DNA from: Patescibacteria group bacterium
Lineage (GTDB): Bacteria; Patescibacteriota; Microgenomatia; UBA1406; GWC2-37-13
DNA length: 33,314 nucleotides
Assembly: GCA_026416975.1 (NCBI GenBank)
Contig: JAOAEC010000007.1
Coordinates: 1 to 33,314, forward strand
Direction of reading: 5' to 3'
Shown here piece by piece: positions 1 through 7,504 of the stretch. The stretch's first letter is position 1; every line of letters begins with the position of its first letter. A model generated the notes under the pieces. The model was not told the origin of the DNA and searched no databases. It was given only the letters and a program-made list of their open reading frames with translations. Made by a program: the position numbers and the translations under genes.

Positions 1-372
1 ACAGACACAGATGATACAAATGTCGTTGTTAAAGAAAATGTAATTCAAGCATTAAAAAAGATAGTTGAAAAAAATGGCTTTGATAGTTTAGAAGCAAATT
101 TAGATAAAGAAAATATTGATAAATTAAAAAGAGAACCAACAAAAGCAAGAATAAAAAGAAATAAATATATTGACCGATACAATAAATTTCTTGAGCAATT
201 AGCTAAAATCCGCGACTGGAGAAGATATGTAATGTATCATGGCATACCTAAAGGATGCACCGGGGAAAATACGACGATTCCTGATACAGAGGGGGCATTG
301 AATCAAAATGAAGATGAACCTTCAAACATCTTACCTGACATATTTCAAATTGATCCTGATTTAATTTCTTAG
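1..372 (+). CDS. Unknown protein, C-terminal part (5' end outside window)
   Basis: Frame 1 is open from the first base to a TAG at 370-372, giving the last 123 residues of a protein that starts before the window. The visible part is charged and mostly helical (Lys/Glu/Asn-rich), with a motif around RDWRRYVMYHGIPKGC and an acidic, proline-containing tail ending FQIDPDLIS. I recognise no family. The stop codon overlaps that of the convergent gene on the other strand (369-372). It could equally be a phage or plasmid-type accessory protein; nothing visible decides this. Confidence 0.6.
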   Translation, partial: TDTDDTNVVVKENVIQALKKIVEKNGFDSLEANLDKENIDKLKREPTKARIKRNKYIDRYNKFLEQLAKIRDWRRYVMYHGIPKGCTGENTTIPDTEGALNQNEDEPSNILPDIFQIDPDLIS

Positions 373-665
373 CTTTCGAATCCTAAAATTTCCGCTACTA
401 CTGCGCCGATTTCCTGTGGAGATTTACCTGCGTTAAGCATTTCTTGAGCAACTCGTTCTGCTCTTTGTTGAGGAGAAAGCTTCCTTTTTCCTGAATTTAA
501 TCTTCCTTGGAGAGGATAATCACCATTTGATGGAGTTGATTGTAAATAATCACCTATATCAAGCCCATTATTTCTTAATTCTAATAAATGATTTTGTTCA
601 CAACCTTCGGGAAGCTTATTCGCTTGGGCATTAGCAACTAAAGCACCTCTATGTTGTGGTAACAT
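369..665 (-). CDS. Small hypothetical protein (98 aa)
   Basis: An ATG-initiated frame of 98 codons, with an in-frame stop just upstream of the ATG so the start cannot move far. The product is hydrophilic: an Asn/Gln/Leu-rich first half, then a basic linker (GKRKLSPQQRAERVAQ) and a short predicted helical pair (MLNAGKSPQEIGAVVAEIL) that resembles a small helical interaction motif. No membrane segment or signal peptide. A TATAAT lies at 696-701 on the same strand, about 30 nt before the ATG. It is convergent with the gene ending at 372 and shares 4 nt with it. Family unknown; it could be a chance frame, but the codon pattern looks protein-like. Confidence 0.45.
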   Translation of the reverse strand: MLPQHRGALVANAQANKLPEGCEQNHLLELRNNGLDIGDYLQSTPSNGDYPLQGRLNSGKRKLSPQQRAERVAQEMLNAGKSPQEIGAVVAEILGFES

Positions 666-842
666 TCGGCAAAATTAGTCGGCATAGTAAAAAATATTAT
701 ATCAAATTTTTTTAAATATAAATAAGCTAAAATAAGAGTTTGTAAAAATGTTCTTATATCTTATAGGCGGAAGGCAATTAAACTTAAAAACTAAATCCAG
801 CGCTTGGTGGAGTAATCAAAGGTGAAATAGTTTAAAATACTC

Positions 843-871
843 TTTACTTTATCTCTACTACGGGTTATAAT
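843..871 (+). promoter_or_regulatory. Predicted sigma70-type promoter, small ORF at 882
   Basis: TTTACT at 843-848, a 17-nt spacer and a perfect TATAAT at 866-871. The predicted transcription start (about 878) falls after the first ATG (873) and just before the second (882), so the second ATG would be used on a nearly leaderless transcript. Confidence 0.5.
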
Positions 872-881
872 AATGTGTATT

Positions 882-1076
882 ATGAGATTAATTAGAAAAA
901 GACAAGAGATAAATTATCTTATGCATGGAGAAAGAATAGGATGTCTTGGTATTTTAGTTGGAGGATTTATTGCTGTTTTAAAATATCTTTTTGCAAGAAA
1001 TAGATTAACTGTTGGTGATGCAAGAAGATTAAGGGATGCGCACGATATTTTTCATATAGATTTTCCTTTAACATAA
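882..1076 (+). CDS. Small possible membrane protein (64 aa)
   Basis: This frame begins at ATG 873 or, better, ATG 882, because the -10 box at 866-871 places transcription start near 878. The 64-aa product has a basic N-terminus (MRLIRKRQEI), one hydrophobic stretch (GCLGILVGGFIAVLKYLFA, about residues 19-37) that could cross the membrane, and a basic/acidic tail (RLRDAHDIFHIDF). No family recognised. The strong promoter right in front is the main argument that it is real. Confidence 0.4.
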   Translation: MRLIRKRQEINYLMHGERIGCLGILVGGFIAVLKYLFARNRLTVGDARRLRDAHDIFHIDFPLT

Positions 1077-1428
1077 AAAATTTATAAAAAAACACTTGTG
1101 TTAACACCTCGGAGATGGAATGGAAAAAAAATCAAAACTCAAATCCGTCAGCTGGCGGAAAAAAACCAAAAACAAAAAATCTCAAAACTCTCAAAACCCG
1201 CTAAACTTTCTAAACTTATAAACTAAATAATAAGCTTGAAAAACTAATTTTTAATAAATTAATAAATTAATTTTTATTCAATAATTGATAAATTAATAAA
1301 AAAATATTAAATAGCAAATTTTAAATATCAAAGAAACTAGAAACTAAAAAATATTAAATATTAAAAAAATATTAAAAAAACCTTTGAAATAAAAAAATGA
1401 TTTTTCTTCTTTTGGCGACTAAAGCAAT
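1077..1428. other. AT-rich spacer with repeats, no gene seen
   Basis: About 350 bp before the HMG-CoA reductase gene. It holds a 10-bp palindrome gtgttaacac (1098-1107), A-rich 'atcaaaactc'-like repeats surrounding a 16-bp palindrome (1144-1159), and long aattaataaatt/aaatatta low-complexity runs. No tRNA, no open frame of note and no convincing -35/-10 pair for the downstream operon were found. Confidence 0.6.
1144..1159. repeat. 16-bp palindromic repeat, intergenic copy
   Basis: tccgtcagctggcgga is an almost perfect palindrome (one mismatched pair). It is GC-rich in a very AT-rich background and embedded in 'aaaatcaaaactcaaa'-like sequence. A near-identical copy lies inside a coding gene at 16690-16705. 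Confidence 0.6.
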
Positions 1429-2553
1429 ATGAAGCTGTCTGCTTTTAAAAATGCTAGAGAAAGGCGAGAGTTTTTGGAAAAAAAATTAGGAGTAAAATTT
1501 TCTTTGATTAAAAAAGCTCATCTTCACAATGAAAAGAAGATTTGTTGCGAAAACTTAATTGGAGAAACAACCTTGCCTTTAGGAGTAGCGGGTCCCTTAA
1601 AAATTAAAAATTTAAAATCAAAAATTAAAAATTATTATCTTCCTTTGGCAACCACTGAGGGAGTTTTGGTGGCGTCGGTTAACCGGGGCTGTAAAGCCAT
1701 TAATTTGTCGGGCGGAGCAAAGGTTTTTATTGAAAAAACAGGAACAACAAGAGGACCGGTTTATGAGACTGGCGGGATTGAAAGAGGTTTTTGGTTTTTA
1801 AAATGGCTTAAAAAAAATGAAGGCAAAATTAAAAAACAGGCAGAGTCGACCTCTTCTCATCTAAAATACTTAAAACATCAAGGAAAGGTGATTGGTCCTT
1901 ATACTTTTGTTCGTTTTTATTTTGACACTGATCAAGCCATGGGAATGAATATGTCAACAGTTGCCGTTGAAGCGATTAATCAGTTGATTGAGAAAGAGAC
2001 TAAAATTAGATGTTTGTCTTTATCTGGCAATTTTTGTGTTGATAAAAAACCTTCGTGGTTAAACTTTATTGACGGTCGGGGTTATCAAGCTTGGGCTGAG
2101 ACAGTTATTAATCAAAAAGTTTTAAAAAAGATCTTAAAAACAACCGCAGAAAAGTTTTTTGATACTTGGTTGTCAAAGTGTTTGATTGGGGGAGCAGTTA
2201 GCGGGTCATTAGGTTTTAATTCTCATTTTACCAACATGGTAGCGGCTTTTTTTTCAGCCACCGGACAGGATTTGGCGCATATTGTTGAAGGAAGCTTGGG
2301 AATAACAACGACAAAGGTTTTAACTAACAGCAATCTTTATTTTTCTGTTTATTTGCCATCGTTAATGATGGGAATGGTTGGTGGAGGAACAAAATTAGCG
2401 ATTAAAAAAGAAGCAATTGCCTTAACCGGCGCTAAAAATACTGAAGAGTTAGCAACGGTTTTAGCTGGGGCGGTTTTGGCCGGTGAGTTGTCTCTTTTGG
2501 CATCATTATCAGAAGGAAGTTTAGCAGAAGCCCACAAAAAATTAGGAAGATAA
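1429..2553 (+). CDS. hmgA: 3-hydroxy-3-methylglutaryl-CoA reductase
   Basis: Reduces HMG-CoA to mevalonate, the committing step of the mevalonate pathway. At 374 aa it has the size of archaeal class I soluble enzymes, with no membrane anchor. Visible motifs in order: ENLIGETTLPLGVAGPL (41-57), TTEG with the catalytic Glu77, GTTRGPV (105-111), DTDQAMGMNM (166-175), DKKP with the catalytic Lys near 206, GQDLAH with the catalytic Asp281, and a C-terminal LAEAHKK with the catalytic His369. All four catalytic residues are present. A short Lys/Asn-rich stretch (KNLKSKIKN, about 60-68) between PLGVAGPL and the PLATTEG motif looks like an in-frame repeat insertion. It is the first gene of a + strand isoprenoid cluster. 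Symbol by homology; mvaA is also used. Confidence 0.95.
   Translation: MKLSAFKNARERREFLEKKLGVKFSLIKKAHLHNEKKICCENLIGETTLPLGVAGPLKIKNLKSKIKNYYLPLATTEGVLVASVNRGCKAINLSGGAKVFIEKTGTTRGPVYETGGIERGFWFLKWLKKNEGKIKKQAESTSSHLKYLKHQGKVIGPYTFVRFYFDTDQAMGMNMSTVAVEAINQLIEKETKIRCLSLSGNFCVDKKPSWLNFIDGRGYQAWAETVINQKVLKKILKTTAEKFFDTWLSKCLIGGAVSGSLGFNSHFTNMVAAFFSATGQDLAHIVEGSLGITTTKVLTNSNLYFSVYLPSLMMGMVGGGTKLAIKKEAIALTGAKNTEELATVLAGAVLAGELSLLASLSEGSLAEAHKKLGR
1599..1634. repeat. A-rich repeat in frame in HMG-CoA reductase
   Basis: An 'aaattaaaaatttaaaatc'-type stretch encoding KIKNLKSKIKN. Homologues usually join the GPL motif to PLATTEG with a short loop here, so this looks like an expansion by the repeat family that also occurs between genes. 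Confidence 0.5.
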
Positions 2554-2589
2554 AAATAATTTAAAAATTAAAAATTTTTAATTTTATTT

Positions 2590-3609
2590 ATGATTGGTGT
2601 TGTTGATTATGGTTTTTATATTCCAAAGTATCGAATAAGAATTGAGGAGATTGCTAAGGTGTGGGGGAAAAACCCGTCGGATATTGAAAATTCTTTAGCC
2701 GTTTATGAAAAAGCAGTTGCCGGAGTTGATGAAGATTCTTTAACAATGGCTTATGAGGCGAGTGTAATGGTTATGGAAAACTTTAAAAAAAAACAAAAAA
2801 TTAGAGCAGTTTATTTTGGCTCAGAAACACCCTCTTATGCAGTTAATCCCACTTCAACTATTTTAGCTAATTTTTTGGGGATAGAAGGAAACTACTTAGG
2901 GTTAGATCATCAATTTGCTTGTAAAGGCGCAACCGGCGCCATAATCTCACTTTTAGGATTAATTAAGGCTGGTGAGATTGATTATGGTTTAGTTTGTGCG
3001 TCAGATAAAGCTAATGCTAAAACTCAAGACGCATTAGAATATACAGCTGGTTCGGCTAGTGTTAGTTTGCTTTTGGGAACAAAAGATTTGGTTTTAGAGG
3101 TTTTAGACTGGGAAAGCTTTTCTTCAGATACTCCTGATTTTTGGCGCCGGGAAGGAATTCGCTACCCTTCCCACGGAGGAAGATTTACCGGAAAACCATC
3201 CTATTTTTATCACATTTATCATGCCGGTAATAATTTATTAAAAAAAACCGGTTTAAAGGTAAAGGATTTCCAATACACTGTTTTTCATATGCCCAATGGT
3301 AAATTTCCTCAAGAAATAGCTCAAATTTTTGGTTTTCAAAAAAGCCAAATAGAAGATGGACTAGTAGTTAAATATTTAGGTAACAGTTACACTGCCTCAG
3401 CTTTAATGGGATTGGTGGCGGTTTTGGAAAAAGCAAAGAAAGATAATTTGATATTTTTTGTTTCATATGGTTCAGGAGCTGGCTCAGATGCTTTTATTTT
3501 TAGAGTAACCAAAAACATTGAAAAAAAAAGAAAAAATTTTTCCCAAATTATAAAAAATAAGGAATATATAAACTATGCCACTTATTTAAAATTTATGAAT
3601 TTTATTTAA
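2590..3609 (+). CDS. Hydroxymethylglutaryl-CoA synthase, archaeal type
   Basis: Condenses acetyl-CoA with acetoacetyl-CoA to HMG-CoA. The 339-aa sequence opens with the archaeal signature (GVVDYGFYIPKYRIR) and carries the thiolase-fold catalytic triad: Glu79 (GSETPSYAVNPT), nucleophile Cys111 (FACKGATGA) and His233 (VFHMPNGKFP). It ends with GSGAGSDAF plus a Lys-rich tail. It is closer in layout to the short archaeal enzymes (about 350 aa) than to eukaryotic or Gram-positive ones. It starts 36 nt after the reductase and ends 3 nt before the thiolase ATG, so it is almost certainly co-transcribed. In archaea this enzyme forms a complex with thiolase and a DUF35 protein, and both partners follow here. 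Confidence 0.93.
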   Translation: MIGVVDYGFYIPKYRIRIEEIAKVWGKNPSDIENSLAVYEKAVAGVDEDSLTMAYEASVMVMENFKKKQKIRAVYFGSETPSYAVNPTSTILANFLGIEGNYLGLDHQFACKGATGAIISLLGLIKAGEIDYGLVCASDKANAKTQDALEYTAGSASVSLLLGTKDLVLEVLDWESFSSDTPDFWRREGIRYPSHGGRFTGKPSYFYHIYHAGNNLLKKTGLKVKDFQYTVFHMPNGKFPQEIAQIFGFQKSQIEDGLVVKYLGNSYTASALMGLVAVLEKAKKDNLIFFVSYGSGAGSDAFIFRVTKNIEKKRKNFSQIIKNKEYINYATYLKFMNFI

Positions 3610-3612
3610 TTT

Positions 3613-4770
3613 ATGATTGCTGTTGTTGGTTATTACTCAACCAAATTTGGTGAACTTTGGGAGCGATCACTTTTTGATTTAACCAAAGAGGCAGTTAATG
3701 AGGTTTTAAAACAAACTGCTTTAGAGATTAAAGAAATTGATGCTATTTTTTTTGCCAATATGTTGGCTGGTGTTTTGGAAAACAATCTTCACTCAAGCGC
3801 AAAACTGGCGGAGATTTTTAATATTAATATTCCTATTTTTAGAGTTGAGGCAGCTTGCGCTTCAGGCGGAATGGCAGTATTTTTAGCTAATCAATATTTA
3901 AAAGCCAATACCAATAAAACTGTGCTTGTGGTTGGTGCCGAAAAAATGACTGATTTTTCCCCGGAGCAGGTAACCTATGGCTTATCAGCGGCTGCCTCTT
4001 CTCAAGAACAAGAGGCTGGTTTAACTTTTCCGGGTCTTTATGCTTTAATGGCCAATTTTTATCTTCATAAATATCACTATAATGAAGAAAATTTAGCCTA
4101 CGTTTCGGTAAAAAATCATTTTCATGGTAGTTTAAATTCAAAGGCTCATTTTAGAAAAAAAATTATTGTTGATAATGTATTGGAAAGTCCTTATGTGGCT
4201 TATCCTTTAAAAGTTCTTGATTCCTCACCTATTTCAGATGGTGCTGCTGCTTTAGTATTAACCAATGATAAAGAAAAAATAAAAAAAATTAAAAATAAAG
4301 CAATTCTTCTTTCTTGTAATCTTGCTACCGATAGTATCTCTTTAGCTAAACGAAAAAACCTTGATGAAATTTTAGCCACCAAAATTGCTGCAGAAAAAGC
4401 TTTTAAAGAAGCAAAAATTAAACCATCAGAAATTCAAGTGGCTGAAGTTCATGATTGTTTTTCAATTGCCGAAATTTTAGCCATGGAAGATTTAGGTTTC
4501 TGGGAAAAAGGAGAAGGTGGAAAATTAATCACCCAGTTTCCTACAATGATTGATAAAGGTGATCGGCTAATTGTTAATACCTCAGGTGGATTAAAAGCTT
4601 CCGGTCATCCAGTGGGAGCAACTGGTGTTAAACAAGTGGGAGAAATTTTCTTGCAGTTAACTAATCAAGCAGAAAAGCGGCAAGTAAAAAATGTTAAATA
4701 CGGCTTAACCCATAATGTTGGCGGCTCAGGCGGAACAGCGGTAGTATCAATATTAGCAGTTAGTAGCTAG
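3613..4770 (+). CDS. Acetyl-CoA C-acetyltransferase, archaeal-type thiolase
   Basis: Makes acetoacetyl-CoA from two acetyl-CoA and feeds the HMG-CoA synthase encoded just upstream. 385 aa, thiolase fold. The nucleophile is Cys82 (EAACASGGMAV), His332 lies in GHPVGATG, and there is a C-terminal HNVGGSGGTAVV in which the usual bacterial CxG cysteine is replaced by His367-Asn, as is typical of the archaeal/SCP2-like thiolase group. The start at ATG 3613 lies 3 nt after the synthase stop. No organelle or export signal, so cytosolic. A degradative thiolase role is unlikely given the surrounding pathway genes. Confidence 0.93.
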   Translation: MIAVVGYYSTKFGELWERSLFDLTKEAVNEVLKQTALEIKEIDAIFFANMLAGVLENNLHSSAKLAEIFNINIPIFRVEAACASGGMAVFLANQYLKANTNKTVLVVGAEKMTDFSPEQVTYGLSAAASSQEQEAGLTFPGLYALMANFYLHKYHYNEENLAYVSVKNHFHGSLNSKAHFRKKIIVDNVLESPYVAYPLKVLDSSPISDGAAALVLTNDKEKIKKIKNKAILLSCNLATDSISLAKRKNLDEILATKIAAEKAFKEAKIKPSEIQVAEVHDCFSIAEILAMEDLGFWEKGEGGKLITQFPTMIDKGDRLIVNTSGGLKASGHPVGATGVKQVGEIFLQLTNQAEKRQVKNVKYGLTHNVGGSGGTAVVSILAVSS

Positions 4771-5061
4771 TAGATAGTAGTTAGCATTTAGGAAAAAAAA
4801 TTAAGTTATGAGTTAGGAGTTAAGAGGGATAATAAGTTTTCATTTTTTTTAATGTTTAATAGTTTAATATTTAAAAATTGTTTAAGATTTAAGATTTTTT
4901 TAGAATTTAGATTTTAGGATTTAAAGTTTTTAAATATTTTAGGATTTAAGTTATATTTTTGAGTTTTGGAAATTGAGTTTTGACATTTTTAATGTTTGTT
5001 TAGGATTTTTTAATATTATATATTTCACGTTTAACGTTAGAAGTTAGATGTTTGTTGTATT
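4771..5061. repeat. AT-rich spacer with short direct repeats
   Basis: Between thiolase and the DUF35-like gene. It begins with gttagtagctagtagatagtagttagc and runs into tttaggattt/agatttaag words; attttaggatttaa occurs twice (4911-4924 and 4936-4949). No gene or clear promoter is visible. It belongs to the same class of low-complexity repeat that appears inside genes elsewhere in the window. Confidence 0.5.
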
Positions 5062-5370
5062 ATGCTTTCCCCGGTTAAGATTTGGCGACGACAAAAAGAA
5101 ATTAGAAAAATTTTAGGTAAAGAAGGAATCATTATCTCTTGGACAAAAATTTATGTTGCCACTGATGAGTTTAAAAAACAAGCACCCTATTTTATTGTTT
5201 TGATAGAATTAGAGGATAAAAAAAGAGTCATTGGTCAGTTGGTTGATTTTGATAAAGAGAAATTAAACTTTGGTTTAAAAGTAAAAGCGGTTTTGAGAAG
5301 AATAAAAGAAATTAAAGAAGAAGACATAATTCCTTATGGAGTGAAGTTTAAGTTAGTAGATGAAAATTGA
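5062..5370 (+). CDS. DUF35-like OB-fold protein without zinc ribbon
   Basis: In archaea a DUF35 protein bridges thiolase and HMG-CoA synthase. This 102-aa protein follows those two genes and matches the DUF35 plan: an N-terminal helix with an SPVKIWRRQKE-like motif, then an OB-fold core with WTKIYVATDEFKKQAPY, the strand FIVLIELEDKKRVIGQLVD, and KVKAVLRRIKE followed by IPYGVKFKLV. The usual rubredoxin-like zinc ribbon (two CxxC pairs) between helix and OB-fold is missing: the protein has no cysteine at all. ATG 5062 is the first in-frame start after the repeat-rich spacer. A bridging role is inferred from position and fold. Certain on family resemblance, less on function. Confidence 0.8.
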   Translation: MLSPVKIWRRQKEIRKILGKEGIIISWTKIYVATDEFKKQAPYFIVLIELEDKKRVIGQLVDFDKEKLNFGLKVKAVLRRIKEIKEEDIIPYGVKFKLVDEN

Positions 5371-5521
5371 AAAAATTCAAAATGACAAAGAAAAATTAAA
5401 AAAATATAGCCAGTATTTAGTAGTTAGAATTGAGAATATAAAAGAGTTTTTTTATTTTTTAAATATTATATGTTATTCATTCTATGGTATGCGTCTCATA
5501 TTTTTAGGTTTAGATGGGTGA
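5360..5521 (+). CDS. Possible small ORF (53 aa) overlapping the DUF35-like gene
   Basis: ATG 5360 overlaps the end of the preceding gene by 11 nt in another frame, and the frame stays open to TGA 5519-5521, 22 nt before mevalonate kinase. The product starts with a charged helix (MKIEKIQNDKEKLKKYSQYL) and ends with a hydrophobic stretch (FFYFLNIICYSFYGMRLIF). It fills most of the spacer and could couple translation across it, but may be a chance frame. Function unknown. Confidence 0.22.
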   Translation: MKIEKIQNDKEKLKKYSQYLVVRIENIKEFFYFLNIICYSFYGMRLIFLGLDG

Positions 5522-5543
5522 CGTTTATTAATTTTTAATTATT

Positions 5544-6497
5544 ATGGACGATAAAAATATTTGTTTTAGTACATCAGCAAAGGTAATTTTATCAGGAGAA
5601 CATGCTGTTGTTTATGGTAGACCGGCTTTAGTTTCAGCGATTAATTTAAGATTTAATTTCACTGTCACCGCGTTTATTCGAGAAGGTAAGGATAGTTTCT
5701 TTGATAAAAATATTTTATTTATTGCTCATAAAGTTAAGCAATATTTAAGAGATAAAAAAATAAACTTTACTGATAAACAATTTAATTTTAAGATTAATTC
5801 AGAAATTCCCATCGGTCAAGGATTAGGCTCATCAGCTGCTTTATCGGTAGCAGCGGTGGCAGCGCTTTTAAGATTTTATACGGGAAAGGATTTTGATAAA
5901 GAAATAGTAAATAACTTAGCTTACCAGATTGAAAAATATTTTCACAAAAATCCATCAGGCGTTGATAATACCGCTGTTTGTTTTGGTGGTTTAATTTATT
6001 ATCGAAAAGAGTTTGAGTTTTTAAAAAATATCTCTTTTTTAAACTTTAAAATTCCTAAAAAAATAGAAGAAAATCTATTTTTAATTGATTCAGGAAAACC
6101 AAAAGAATCAACGGCTCAAATGGTTGAGATGGTTAAAATAATGTATAATAAAAAGCCATTATATGTGGAGTCTCTATTAAACAATATTGAAAAAAATACT
6201 AAAAAAATGACCCTATCAATAGTTAAAGGAGATATTAATCTTTTTCGAGAGTCTCTTTTAGATAATGAAATCTGTTTGGAATTACTGGGAGTTGTTTCCA
6301 ATAAAGCAAAAAAGATATTAAAAAATCTCAGTCAATATGGTGTAGGAAAAATTACTGGTGCTGGCGGAAGAACACATGGCGCTGGTTTTATCTTATTTTT
6401 TGCCGATGATAAACTGAAGCTTGAGAATTATTTAAAAGAACAGAGGATTAATTTTTTTAAATTTTTTTCTGATTATGAAGGTTTAAAAAAATTATGA
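5544..6497 (+). CDS. mvk: Mevalonate kinase (GHMP family)
   Basis: Phosphorylates mevalonate to mevalonate 5-phosphate with ATP. 317 aa, cytosolic. GHMP motifs: the N-terminal SAKVILSGEHAVVYGRPAL with Lys13 and Glu19; the phosphate-binding loop IPIGQGLGSSAALSVA (88-103); and PSGVDNTA with the catalytic-base Asp141. The C-terminal GHMP motif, normally TGAGGGGC, reads ITGAGGRTHGAGF (about 270-282), a departure from the glycine run. Its ATGA overlaps the next gene (6494-6497), so the two are probably translationally coupled. The N-terminal sequence separates it from phosphomevalonate kinase and homoserine kinase. Confidence 0.9.
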   Translation: MDDKNICFSTSAKVILSGEHAVVYGRPALVSAINLRFNFTVTAFIREGKDSFFDKNILFIAHKVKQYLRDKKINFTDKQFNFKINSEIPIGQGLGSSAALSVAAVAALLRFYTGKDFDKEIVNNLAYQIEKYFHKNPSGVDNTAVCFGGLIYYRKEFEFLKNISFLNFKIPKKIEENLFLIDSGKPKESTAQMVEMVKIMYNKKPLYVESLLNNIEKNTKKMTLSIVKGDINLFRESLLDNEICLELLGVVSNKAKKILKNLSQYGVGKITGAGGRTHGAGFILFFADDKLKLENYLKEQRINFFKFFSDYEGLKKL

Positions 6498-7504
6498 TAA
6501 AAAAAATTAAAGTAAAAAGCCCAGCCAATATTGCTTTTATTAAATACTGGGGACAGAAGGATAATCAGCTTATTATTCCTTATAATGATAGTTTTTCAAT
6601 GAATCTTTCCGCCTGTTTAACCTATTTAGAAGGAGAAATTCTTGAGAATAAAGAGATTAAAGAAGTTTTTATTAAAGATTATAAAAAAGAAAACTTTTTA
6701 AAAGCTAATACAGAGATTTTAAACAAAATAATTTCTTTTTATTCAACGGCAAAAAAATTTTTAAATTCAAAAAAAGACTTTGGTTTTAGGATTTATTCAA
6801 AAAATACTTTTCCTAAAAAATCGGGAATTGCCGGATCAGCCTCTTTTTTTTCTGCTTTAGCTCTTTTTTTTGCCACTGCTTTTGAAAAAAAACTTAATCA
6901 AAAACAACTTTCTATTTTAGCTCGTCTTTCTGGTTCAGGTTCTGCTTGTCGTTCTATTCCCGATGGTTTTTCTTGGTGGAGAAAGGGTAATAATAACGAA
7001 ACTTCATACGCTTATTCATTAGCACCACCTAATTTTTGGGATCTGCGAGATTTGGTTTTGATAGTTAATCCTCAAGAGAAAAAGGTTGGTTCTTATGAAG
7101 GTCATCAACAAGCAACAACGAGTTTTTTTTTTAAATTTCGATTAAAAGAACTTAAAAAAAGATTAATAATGATTAAAAAAGCATTTTTTAAAAAAGATTT
7201 TTCTTTATTTGGCCAGTTATTAGAAGAGGATGCCTTATCAATGCATATCGTAATGATGACACAAAGGCCACCATTGTATTATTGGAGCGAGAAGACTTTT
7301 TCACTAATAAAAAAAATTGTTGAGTTAAGAAAAAGTGGTAAAATGGAGGGATATTACACAATTGATGCTGGTGAAAATATTCATTTAATTTGTCAGAAAA
7401 ATGATTATCAGCAATTTATCGACTATTTTAAAGAACAACCAGAGATTTTAAAAATTATTGACAATCAGCCATCAACAGGAGCAAAGATAATAGAAATTAT
7501 ATGA
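6494..7504 (+). CDS. Mevalonate (di)phosphate decarboxylase
   Basis: ATP-dependent decarboxylase of the GHMP superfamily. 336 aa with the MDD signatures: ANIAFIKYWGQKD (11-23), SGIAGSASFFSALA (110-123), ARLSGSGSACRSIPDG (143-158), and TIDAGENIHL with the catalytic Asp291. The substrate cannot be read from these motifs. Because no phosphomevalonate kinase gene is present and isopentenyl phosphate kinase follows directly, it may act on mevalonate 5-phosphate and release isopentenyl phosphate, as described for Roseiflexus and haloarchaea. Classical MDD acting on the diphosphate remains possible if the kinase lies elsewhere. It overlaps its neighbours by ATGA on both sides (6494-6497 and 7501-7504), pointing to one tightly coupled transcript. 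The retained Asp argues against mevalonate-3-kinase. Confidence 0.88.
   Translation: MIKKIKVKSPANIAFIKYWGQKDNQLIIPYNDSFSMNLSACLTYLEGEILENKEIKEVFIKDYKKENFLKANTEILNKIISFYSTAKKFLNSKKDFGFRIYSKNTFPKKSGIAGSASFFSALALFFATAFEKKLNQKQLSILARLSGSGSACRSIPDGFSWWRKGNNNETSYAYSLAPPNFWDLRDLVLIVNPQEKKVGSYEGHQQATTSFFFKFRLKELKKRLIMIKKAFFKKDFSLFGQLLEEDALSMHIVMMTQRPPLYYWSEKTFSLIKKIVELRKSGKMEGYYTIDAGENIHLICQKNDYQQFIDYFKEQPEILKIIDNQPSTGAKIIEII

Noticed and set aside
666-872. A possible structured RNA around ggcggaaggcaatt ... ccagcgcttggtgg
   Set aside because: Could not be folded into a tRNA or any riboswitch I know; no conserved core is recognisable.
6494-7504. Decarboxylase gene read as mevalonate-3-kinase (Thermoplasma-type pathway)
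   Set aside because: The catalytic Asp in TIDAGEN is retained and IPK follows, which fits decarboxylation; mevalonate-3-kinases have lost that Asp.
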